A program made the translations under genes and the position numbers. From assembly GCA_902619825.1 (NCBI GenBank), contig CACNFT010000007.1, positions 1 through 40,639 on the forward strand: DNA of 40,639 nucleotides, written 5' to 3'. Shown in pieces: positions 32,828-39,524 of this stretch. A model generated the notes under the pieces. It saw only the letters and a program-made list of their open reading frames with translations, had not been told where the DNA came from and searched no databases. How positions within the stretch are numbered: the stretch's first letter is position 1; the number at the start of each line of letters is the position of its first letter. This stretch comes from an uncultured Candidatus Actinomarina sp. (GTDB taxonomy: Bacteria > Actinomycetota > Acidimicrobiia > Actinomarinales > Actinomarinaceae).

Positions 32828-33345
32828 TCTTCCTTGCTCTATTGGTTTCAGCCTGCACAATTGGTGAAGAAGAAACTAAGGGTGTAGTCTCACTTGAAGA
32901 TAGTGTATCCTCTACAACAATTATTGAGCAGGTAACTTTTGAAGAAGGTATTTTGAATTTTGCACAATGTATGAGAGAAGAAGGCATTGACTTTCCAGAC
33001 CCTTCATTTGATATAGATGGCAATCCAGAATTTGACAATTTAGATATTGAAAACGAAGAAGAATTTGAAGAAGCATTTACAAACTGTGAAGATATTTTGA
33101 GAAACGCTCTTCCTGATCAATTTGATCTTGATCCAGAAGTTGAGGCAGCCTTGGTTGATGCTTCATTAGAATTTTCAAAATGTATGAGAGATGAAGGTAT
33201 CAGCAACTTTCCTGACCCAACACCAGGTGAGTTTGGGTTTTTTGCTTTTAGAGATGCAGATATTGAATGGACTTCAAACGAGGTTCAAGAAGCATTTGAA
33301 ATTTGCCAACCAGAAAATCCTCTTGATTCGATAGGTGATGATTAA
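32716..33345 (+). CDS. Cysteine-rich two-module lipoprotein, paralogue D (start uncertain)
   Basis: Up to 209 residues. KKVIFLALLVSACTIG is a good lipoprotein signal, followed by GVVSLEDSVSSTTI, the linker shared with A-C. Module 1: FAQCMREEGIDFPDPSFD, later FTNCEDIL. Module 2: FSKCMRDEGISNFPDPTP, later FEICQPENP. The only ATG in frame upstream of the signal is 32716, which leaves an odd 36-residue lead and a 112-base overlap with the permease gene. A TATTCT ten bases before it could be a -10 element. An alternative is a non-standard start nearer the signal, or reading-frame change from the permease; I see no clear slippery site. The 3' end overlaps the convergent lipoprotein gene by four bases. 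Confidence 0.75.
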   Translation: MANFRSSLFSVINWSDLRGIPGYKSIKNTTSGSSKKVIFLALLVSACTIGEEETKGVVSLEDSVSSTTIIEQVTFEEGILNFAQCMREEGIDFPDPSFDIDGNPEFDNLDIENEEEFEEAFTNCEDILRNALPDQFDLDPEVEAALVDASLEFSKCMRDEGISNFPDPTPGEFGFFAFRDADIEWTSNEVQEAFEICQPENPLDSIGDD

Positions 33346-33809
33346 ATTCCTGAATCAAAATACATTGGTGGGCTTACTCCTATTGTCTGCCAACACAGGC
33401 CTTCAGTAATTTGACATTCATCATAAGTAAACACCCAAGTAACAACAAAATACTCATTTTTATTATTTAAAATTTTTATTTCATAATGAACCATCTCGCC
33501 ATCTTCTTGAATTACTTCATATGAGTAATCTGTCAAATCAACTATTGCGTTGTATGGAGCAGAAATAAGCATTGATTTAAATCTTCCAATTGGCCCGGTA
33601 ACCTCTTTATTGTCTTTGTGAGCATTATTCCAGATTATTTCAACAGCTTTATCTGGATCCGATGAGAAATTTCTATAGCTTTCCATTATCTCAATAAGAA
33701 CATCCTCAGAATCTTTTTGCTCAACTACAAGATCATTATCAGCATTTGTAGAATTACAACTGAATAAAAAAAAGATAATTAAAAATAATTTTTGAAACTT
33801 CTTATCCAC
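33342..33809 (-). CDS. Predicted lipoprotein, possible DUF4864-like fold
   Basis: 155 residues from GTG 33809. This start gives a compact signal MDKKFQKLFLIIFFLFSCNS (Cys18) and overlaps the stop of the upstream micro-ORF by eight bases; a TTG three codons earlier is possible. The mature part has EIMESYRNFSSDPDKAVEIIWNNAHKDNK, then GPIGRFKSMLISAPYNAIVDL and a C-terminal GLCWQTIGVSPPMYF. The GPxxRF..M..SPPY and CW.T..VSP pattern recalls DUF4864-type NTF2-like proteins, but I could not confirm it. Probably surface-anchored. Last gene of a leftward operon of tiny membrane proteins, convergent with paralogue D. Confidence 0.72.
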   Translation of the reverse strand: MDKKFQKLFLIIFFLFSCNSTNADNDLVVEQKDSEDVLIEIMESYRNFSSDPDKAVEIIWNNAHKDNKEVTGPIGRFKSMLISAPYNAIVDLTDYSYEVIQEDGEMVHYEIKILNNKNEYFVVTWVFTYDECQITEGLCWQTIGVSPPMYFDSGI

Positions 33810-33897
33810 TAAAAACAAGCGTCACAACTAAGTACAAATGCAGTAAGAAAGTTACAAAGAGAAATGACCAAAAAAGTCTTTTTTCTATTTTACTCAC
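33802..33897 (-). CDS. 31-residue single-helix membrane micro-protein
   Basis: Starts at GTG 33897 in a GTGA overlap with the preceding micro-ORF and ends inside the start of the lipoprotein gene. The product begins MSKIEKRLFWSFLFVTFLLH, continues LYLVVTL and ends FSG. It is one hydrophobic helix after a basic N-terminus, paralogous to the upstream gene (MSK-I/L-EKR-x-FW-x-F, then H-x-YLV). The stop-start overlaps at both ends and the paralogy are the evidence; on length alone it would be ignored. Confidence 0.6.
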   Translation of the reverse strand: MSKIEKRLFWSFLFVTFLLHLYLVVTLVFSG

Positions 33898-34001
33898 AAT
33901 GAGATCGTGACTAAGCCCATTGAATTTAGAACTAAATAGAAGTGAAAAACAAAAGCAACTCCCATGAATGCCCAAAATGTACGTTTTTCTAATTTACTCA
34001 C
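33894..34001 (-). CDS. 35-residue single-helix membrane micro-protein
   Basis: Starts at GTG 34001. The product begins MSKLEKRTFWAFMGVAFVFH, continues FYLVLNSMGLV and ends TISL. It shares the MSKxEKRxFWxF...HxYLV pattern with the next gene and ends in a four-base GTGA overlap with it. The minus-strand hexamer TACCAT sits six bases before the GTG, fitting a leaderless start. Probably a small membrane subunit or regulator; no family recognised. Confidence 0.58.
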   Translation of the reverse strand: MSKLEKRTFWAFMGVAFVFHFYLVLNSMGLVTISL

Positions 34002-34041
34002 AGTTGAATGGTAGTGATAAAAAAAAGTTTTAAGTAATTAA

Positions 34042-34200
34042 TTACTCTCTATTTGCTTTTTCGTATGCTTGACTATAAAGAATTAAGGTAGGTGCCCATA
34101 GTCCAACATAGATTGCTAACTGTGAATCATCAAGCACAACATAGATTAATACCGATGCAATCACGGAAACTATGCTTGCGTAAAGTCCAAGTTTTATCAT
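34042..34200 (-). CDS. 52-residue two-helix membrane protein
   Basis: Starts at ATG 34200 with AAAGGA eight bases upstream and a minus-strand TATAAT at 34222-34227. The product begins MIKLGLYASIVSVIASVLIY, then DDSQLAIYVGLWAPTLILYS and a polar tail (EKANRE). The segment AIYVGLWAPTLI resembles short conserved actinobacterial membrane proteins with FVGLWAPT in the second helix. Function unknown. It diverges from another micro-gene at 34259 and precedes the two 31-35-residue genes. Confidence 0.75.
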   Translation of the reverse strand: MIKLGLYASIVSVIASVLIYVVLDDSQLAIYVGLWAPTLILYSQAYEKANRE

Positions 34201-34258
34201 TAAAAGGTCCTTTCAATTAATATTATAATTTACCACAATTATTAGTATTAATTAGTAA

Positions 34259-34402
34259 ATGATAGAAACATTAAGTCAAAACCCGCTTTCATTGGTATTA
34301 ATATTTCCAGTTGTAACGCTTACGGTCTTTGTAGTTGGAATAATAAGGATAGATTTAGCTGAATTTCAACAAAAACATGTTTCAGGCAAAGAAGAAGAAT
34401 AA
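34259..34402 (+). CDS. 47-residue single-helix membrane protein
   Basis: Starts at ATG 34259, divergent from the 52-residue gene. The product begins MIETLSQNPLSLVLIFPVVT, has one membrane helix to about residue 29, then RIDLAEFQQKH and an acidic end GKEEE. There is no Shine-Dalgarno site; TATTAA at 34246-34251 is a possible -10 element seven bases upstream. Family not recognised. Support comes from a membrane-protein-like composition and a good fit in the gap. Confidence 0.6.
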   Translation: MIETLSQNPLSLVLIFPVVTLTVFVVGIIRIDLAEFQQKHVSGKEEE

Positions 34403-34439
34403 TCATTTTTTTGTCACAACAAAATACTTATATTAGATT

Positions 34440-34940
34440 ATGAATTTTGGTGAATTAGATAACCTTAATGACTCCGAGCTCTTTGATTTACAGAATAAAA
34501 TATCAGAAATTGTAAAACAAAGAAATCTTGAAAAAGGTGATTTAGAGGAAATAATTGATAATTCATTTAATGTAGGTTTTCCAAAAATAGATGGCCTAGG
34601 ACTAAACCCTTGGATTGAGAATTCCTTAATTATTTGCCCTGGAGCAAGAATTGATAAAACAAAAACAAGACATATTTGTAAATTTATTGTCATTGACGAG
34701 GAATGGTCATGGGAATCACCACACATGATTAGTGATGTAATACGAAGAGACCAATCTTCAAAAAACTTTAGGCAACATTCGATAACGCTGATCTCACCAT
34801 TTGAAGGCATGAAGTTGCAAGTAATATCTCAAAAATCACAACAAGGAAAACATCTTGTTGAGGGCGTCGAGTCTTTTGAATTTAAAAACGGGATACTTGA
34901 GAAAACTATGACAAAATCATCAAGTTCAAGGGAACATTAA
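34440..34940 (+). CDS. Conserved hypothetical soluble protein
   Basis: 166 residues, no signal or membrane segment. The N-terminal 40 residues are acidic and helical (LNDSELFDLQNKISEIVKQR). The main domain has NPWIENSLIICPGARID, TRHICKFIVIDEEWSWESPHMISDVIRRD and a run of strands ending GVESFEFKNGILEKT. Cys and Trp positions in HICKFIVIDEEWSWE look conserved and recall an uncharacterised actinobacterial protein type, but I cannot name it. There is no ribosome site before the ATG, in line with the leaderless pattern of neighbours. Confidence 0.72.
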   Translation: MNFGELDNLNDSELFDLQNKISEIVKQRNLEKGDLEEIIDNSFNVGFPKIDGLGLNPWIENSLIICPGARIDKTKTRHICKFIVIDEEWSWESPHMISDVIRRDQSSKNFRQHSITLISPFEGMKLQVISQKSQQGKHLVEGVESFEFKNGILEKTMTKSSSSREH

Positions 34941-34970
34941 TTATTCACCAAAGTTTTATAATTTAATTAT

Positions 34971-36212
34971 ATGTTAAATGTAGTCGTGATAGGTGGTGGC
35001 TTCGGAGGTCTTAAATTTCTACAACGGGCTAGAAGTAGCAAGATTCAATTTACGCTTATTGATAAGCAAAACCATCATTTATTTCAACCCTTACTTTATC
35101 AAGTTGCAACAGCAGTTTTGTCGCCTGCCAACATCGCTTTTCCAATAAGAAGAATGTTTAAAAATTTTAAAAATGTAAAAGTTATTTTAGATGAGGCAAC
35201 TGATATTAATAGAGAAGATAAAACTGTAACAATTTCTAGTGGTGAAAAAATAAAATATGACCAATTAGTTGTGAGCACGGGCTCTAGACATTCATATTTT
35301 GGCAATGATGGTTGGTCAGAGTATTCAAACGGTCTTAAAGGCATAAATGATGCACTGCAGATTAGAGAACGTTTATTAAGAGCATTTGAAAAAGCTGAGA
35401 ACGAAAAAAATATTGACAAGAGAAATAAATATTTAAATTTTGTTGTTGTAGGAGGAGGTCCTACAGGAGTTGAAATGGCTGGATCAATTGCAGAAATAGC
35501 TTATAAAAATATGAAAGAGGAATTTAGAAACTTCAAAAGCTCAGATGCAAATGTATATCTTATCGAAGCAACAGAAAAAATATTACCAATGTATAGTGAT
35601 AGGCTTTCTGGCAAAGCAGAAAAATATTTAATCGATTTTGGAGTTCAAGTTAGAACAAACGAAAAAGTGATAAAAATAGAAAATGACTTAGTAGTTACTG
35701 ATAAAGAAAGCATAGAAACAGACAATGTGATTTGGGCTGCTGGAAATGAAGCAAGCCCAATAATTAAAAAACTAAATACAAAAACTGACTCTGAAGGAAG
35801 AGCGATAGTTGATCCTGACTGTTCTATTAAAGAAGATGGAAACGTATTCGTTATCGGGGATGCCGCAAATTACAAGAATAAGAACAACTCCACACTCCCT
35901 GGTATAGCTCCTGTTGCTATTCAGCAAGGTAAATATTTAGCAAAAATTATTAAGAATAAAACTCTAAAACAAGATAGAAAACCATTCAAATATTATGACA
36001 AAGGAATGATGGCAACAGTTGGGAGATATAAAGCAATTGGCAAGATTGGAAATATAGAAATATCTGGATTTATCGCTTGGTTATTTTGGAGTGCGATACA
36101 CATTCTTTATTTAATTGGATATAGATCAAAAATATTAGTAGTTATTGAATGGATATTCTCTTACCTCTTTAACAAAAAAGGAACAAGATTAATTTACAGA
36201 GAACCAACTTAA
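34971..36212 (+). CDS. ndh: Type II NADH dehydrogenase (NDH-2)
   Basis: 413 residues. The FAD-binding motif is VVVIGGGFGGLKFLQRA at the N-terminus, followed by NHHLFQPLLYQVATAVLSPANIAFPIR, the NDH-2 hallmark. The NADH-binding motif is NFVVVGGGPTGVEMAGSIAEIA. The second FAD contact is NVFVIGDAANY, then GIAPVAIQQGKYLAKII. The C-terminal region has a hydrophobic, amphipathic stretch (FIAWLFWSAIHILYLIGY) for monotopic membrane binding. It oxidises NADH and reduces quinone without pumping protons. TATAAT (34957-34962) lies eight bases before the ATG, a probable leaderless promoter. It ends two bases from the convergent mgtE. Confidence 0.94.
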   Translation: MLNVVVIGGGFGGLKFLQRARSSKIQFTLIDKQNHHLFQPLLYQVATAVLSPANIAFPIRRMFKNFKNVKVILDEATDINREDKTVTISSGEKIKYDQLVVSTGSRHSYFGNDGWSEYSNGLKGINDALQIRERLLRAFEKAENEKNIDKRNKYLNFVVVGGGPTGVEMAGSIAEIAYKNMKEEFRNFKSSDANVYLIEATEKILPMYSDRLSGKAEKYLIDFGVQVRTNEKVIKIENDLVVTDKESIETDNVIWAAGNEASPIIKKLNTKTDSEGRAIVDPDCSIKEDGNVFVIGDAANYKNKNNSTLPGIAPVAIQQGKYLAKIIKNKTLKQDRKPFKYYDKGMMATVGRYKAIGKIGNIEISGFIAWLFWSAIHILYLIGYRSKILVVIEWIFSYLFNKKGTRLIYREPT

Positions 36213-36214
36213 CT

Positions 36215-37585
36215 TTATAACAGTAAAAGAGCTATTCCTAGAAAACCAGCAAAGCCTACAATGTCTGTAATTAATGTAAGAAATATGTTTGATGCTAATG
36301 CGGGATCAAAACCTATCTTTTTTAGCATTAAAGGTATTGATGAACCAAATAAATTACCAATAAATATGTTTCCAAAAACTGCAATACTAAGCGCTAAAGA
36401 ATAATCATTCAAACCAATGAAACTTAGTATTAGAAAAGATAAAACACCTACAAAAATACCATTTATTATTCCTATGAAAGTTTGTTTTCCGATTACCTCA
36501 AAAACCCTAGCATCCGAAACATCATTTCTAGCAAGAGCCCTTATTACTATAGCTAGAGATTGTGCACCTGAATTTCCACCAACTAGAGCAACTACTGGCA
36601 TTAGGGCAGCTAGCAGAATGTCGCCAGCAATAGTCTCTTCGAATTGAGATATAAGTAAAGACACTATAAAAGCCAAACCCATATTTATTGCAATCCATGG
36701 GAGCCTTAAACGTATAGACTTTTGTACGGGTGTGAATATAGTTTCTTCTGCTCCAGCACCAAACGATTGTGAGAAATCTTCTGCAATTTCAGTTTGAATA
36801 ACATCTAGCGCCGTATTGACAGTAGTTTGACCGATAAGTTTGTTATTTTTATCTACTACTGGAAGAGCTAACAGTTCATATTGTTTAATTAAAATTGCTG
36901 CCTCCTCTTGATCTGAGGACGGATTTACAGAAATTGGATTTTGAATCATTACATTTTTAATTAATTCATTTTCATCTGCAAATACGATTTCTCTGAAAGA
37001 AATAACCCCGGTTAATTTCTCTTCATTATCAACGGAATATACGTAAATCAGATCTTCAACATTATTGTGAAGAGCTTTTAACTCTCTTAGTGCATCTTTA
37101 ACTTTTAAACCAGTTGATATTTTTGCAACTTCTTCAGACATCTGTCTACCTACCGAGTTTTCAGGGTAAGCTAGTCTCTTGTTTATATTGAGTTTTGTTG
37201 ACTTATCAAGAATTTCTAAAATTTCTTCGGTTTCATCTTCAGTAGATCTCTCAAAAACATCAACTACATCTTCTGTATCCATTTGTTTAAATATTTCTTC
37301 AACATAAGAATCTTTTAATATCTCAACAATTTCAATAATTGCTCTTGGTCTCAGTGATTCAAATATTTTTACTGAAGTTTCAATAGGAAGAGAGGTAATT
37401 AATTTTCCTGCTTCTGATGGGTCAAATTCTTCTAGAGTATCAGCAGAGTCAAATGGGTCGGTTTCAGCAATTTGAATCCATAGGTCTTTATTATTTTCTA
37501 AATAAATAAAAGCTTGATCAGGCTCTGAACGTGCTAAATCTCTTAATTCTTTACCTTTTAATGGTTCTTTTGAATCATTACTCAT
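36215..37585 (-). CDS. mgtE: Magnesium transporter MgtE
   Basis: 456 residues. The cytosolic N-domain of helical repeats (about 1-130) has DTLEEFDPSEAGKLITSLP and MDTEDVVDVFERS. Two CBS domains follow (about 135-255), with VGRQMSEEVAKI and VMIQNPISVNPSSDQEEA. The pore domain has five membrane segments with PVVALVGGNSGAQSLAIVIRALA and FDPALASNIFLTLITDIVGFAGFLG; the TD pair is the conserved Mg-selecting Asp. The N and CBS domains sense cytosolic Mg and close the channel. The start is preceded by GAGG placed in the loop of a small hairpin. Confidence 0.96.
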   Translation of the reverse strand: MSNDSKEPLKGKELRDLARSEPDQAFIYLENNKDLWIQIAETDPFDSADTLEEFDPSEAGKLITSLPIETSVKIFESLRPRAIIEIVEILKDSYVEEIFKQMDTEDVVDVFERSTEDETEEILEILDKSTKLNINKRLAYPENSVGRQMSEEVAKISTGLKVKDALRELKALHNNVEDLIYVYSVDNEEKLTGVISFREIVFADENELIKNVMIQNPISVNPSSDQEEAAILIKQYELLALPVVDKNNKLIGQTTVNTALDVIQTEIAEDFSQSFGAGAEETIFTPVQKSIRLRLPWIAINMGLAFIVSLLISQFEETIAGDILLAALMPVVALVGGNSGAQSLAIVIRALARNDVSDARVFEVIGKQTFIGIINGIFVGVLSFLILSFIGLNDYSLALSIAVFGNIFIGNLFGSSIPLMLKKIGFDPALASNIFLTLITDIVGFAGFLGIALLLL

Positions 37586-37600
37586 GAATACCTCGTATTC
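37586..37600 (-). promoter_or_regulatory. Hairpin presenting the mgtE ribosome-binding site
   Basis: On the minus strand, GAATAC and GTATTC pair around a GAG loop directly before the ATG; the GAGG ribosome site spans loop and stem. Six base pairs, mostly A-T, so weak at warm temperature. It may tune translation, or may be chance. Confidence 0.4.
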
Positions 37601-37626
37601 ACTTTAATTGTCTTAATAAATTTTAT

Positions 37627-39510
37627 TTATGTTAATTGTTTTTTGTGCCAGTCAATTATTGATTCAAACCTTTGAATTCTATGATTTGGCTTCCCTGATC
37701 TAGAAAGTTCGTGGCTTTCATCTGGAAATCTAATCATAGTTGTATCGACACCACGTCTTTTAAGATTTGAAAACAGTTGTTCAGCTTGTTCAACTGGACA
37801 TCTGTAGTCCTTTTCAGAATGAATAATTAAGGTAGGAGTAATAATATTATTTGCATATGTGATTGGACTTTTTTTTCTGTATAAATTTAAATTATTATTC
37901 ATATCATCTAAAAGATACATTTCAGGAAAACCAATACCAATATCTGATGTTCCTACCATCGTTTCCCAATTCAGCAAAGCTCGCTCAACAATTGCAGATT
38001 TAAACATTTTTGGATGATGGCCAATAATCCAGGAGGTCATAAATCCTCCATAAGAACCACCCATAATTCCGTAACTTTTGTTTTCAATACCCATAAGCTT
38101 CAGCATTTTTTTAAAAGAGGTTAATACATCGTGTACATCATTAACTCCCCATTTTCTTCCACATACATCTCTCAAGAAGGCATGACCTCTGCCTGTTGAC
38201 CCTCTAGGATTGCAGGCAATAACATTGAAACCAGCTGAAGCATATGTTTGAAATTCATCAAAAAACGTATATCCATATTGGCTTGCTGGTCCACCATGTA
38301 TATTTAATAGTGTTGGTTTATTCTTACCAACAAAAATTCCCCATGTATCTATATCAGATTGACCAGTATCTATTCGATGATATTCACAGTCAAATGTTCT
38401 CACATTATTATTGAAGTCATCATTTGTGGTCGACAGCTTCTTGAGTCTTCCATTTACCAATTTAAATATTTCATCGGGATGAGAAAAAGAATTTGCTATT
38501 ACATACAAGTCTTCACCTATAAAATTAAAATCTTTTATAGTTATATCTTCTTCAATTATTGTTTCTTTCTGACTGACATTCCTTAAAAGAGTTTTTCCAG
38601 AGTCTTCATATAAACAAAAGATTTCATTATTATGTATTTTTACTGACACAACATTTCTATCAAATGCATGCTCAAGAAAACTCAATTTTCCATTTTCTGA
38701 GACTTTTAAAATGGTAGTGTTTGTTGGCCAATCGAATCTTTTTCTTAACCCGACGGCGTAAAGTTTATCTTTAAGACTAAAGATTTGATTAAACATTCCA
38801 CCAGAATTAATTTTTACTAATTTTGACTTTACTAATTTGATTATGTGTTCCTCAAGCATTGTTCCGTTTTCATTATGCTGACTTCCTATAAAGTAAAGAT
38901 CCGACCCCACTTCAATTAGAGATGATATAGAAAGTAACGATTCCTTGTCACCATCAACAATTTTTTCAATTTTTAATGAAGAAATGTTTATTTTATAAAT
39001 GTGAAATCTTTTATTGTAAATTACTCCAGTGGTGTCAAATCTGAAGGGTAACTTGTTGATAACTGTAGGCTGATCTGTTTTATTCTCTATTTTTTTAAAC
39101 TCATCAGACCATTCTTTGGTAATCACATAAACGAACTTGCTATTCTCACTCCAAACATAATTTACAATTGAGTCCTCAGTATCAAAGATTGCTTTTTCAC
39201 TATTACCATTTTTTACAACTAAATAAGTTTTCGATGAATTTTTCTTTTTCTCAAGTGAGTCAAGAATCTCCGAAGATTTAGGTGTTTTAACAAATGAAAT
39301 CAATTTATTATTTTTTGAATATTTTGGGATTGAGAAATTCCAGTTTGTAGACTTTTTTAAATCTGTCCATTTACTTTTTGATAATTTATGAATTGAAGAT
39401 TCATATGAATTGTTTTCCAAGTTTATTTTCGTTGATTTGTAAACAACATTTGAACCATTGCTTTGAAGCTCAGACAAATTTTTAAAGTCAGAAATATTAA
39501 TTGGATTCAT
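37627..39510 (-). CDS. S9 family prolyl oligopeptidase-type peptidase
   Basis: 627 residues. The N-terminal two-thirds (about 1-380) is beta-propeller-like, with repeated strand patterns but low conservation. The alpha/beta hydrolase domain contains LLNIHGGPASQYGYTFFDEFQTYAS (oxyanion region), NPRGSTGRGHAF, and the catalytic triad: S486 in MGGSYGGF, D568 in HSEKDYRCP and H600 in DESHELSRSG. This is the acylaminoacyl-peptidase/DPP-like S9C pattern. It cleaves short peptides, probably in the cytosol because no signal peptide is seen. It may belong with the downstream symporter of peptide or amino-acid degradation products; this is inference from adjacency. Confidence 0.9.
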   Translation of the reverse strand: MNPINISDFKNLSELQSNGSNVVYKSTKINLENNSYESSIHKLSKSKWTDLKKSTNWNFSIPKYSKNNKLISFVKTPKSSEILDSLEKKKNSSKTYLVVKNGNSEKAIFDTEDSIVNYVWSENSKFVYVITKEWSDEFKKIENKTDQPTVINKLPFRFDTTGVIYNKRFHIYKINISSLKIEKIVDGDKESLLSISSLIEVGSDLYFIGSQHNENGTMLEEHIIKLVKSKLVKINSGGMFNQIFSLKDKLYAVGLRKRFDWPTNTTILKVSENGKLSFLEHAFDRNVVSVKIHNNEIFCLYEDSGKTLLRNVSQKETIIEEDITIKDFNFIGEDLYVIANSFSHPDEIFKLVNGRLKKLSTTNDDFNNNVRTFDCEYHRIDTGQSDIDTWGIFVGKNKPTLLNIHGGPASQYGYTFFDEFQTYASAGFNVIACNPRGSTGRGHAFLRDVCGRKWGVNDVHDVLTSFKKMLKLMGIENKSYGIMGGSYGGFMTSWIIGHHPKMFKSAIVERALLNWETMVGTSDIGIGFPEMYLLDDMNNNLNLYRKKSPITYANNIITPTLIIHSEKDYRCPVEQAEQLFSNLKRRGVDTTMIRFPDESHELSRSGKPNHRIQRFESIIDWHKKQLT

Positions 39511-39524
39511 TTATAGTTTTTATG

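Noticed and set aside
32800-32835. Programmed frameshift joining the permease to lipoprotein D
   Set aside because: The AAGAAAG run before the permease stop is not a canonical slippery heptamer and no stimulatory structure is evident; kept only as one possibility for the odd start of D.
33802-33811. TTATCCACT, one mismatch from a DnaA box
   Set aside because: A single site 18 kb from dnaA at the overlap of two coding regions, with no cluster; chance is sufficient.
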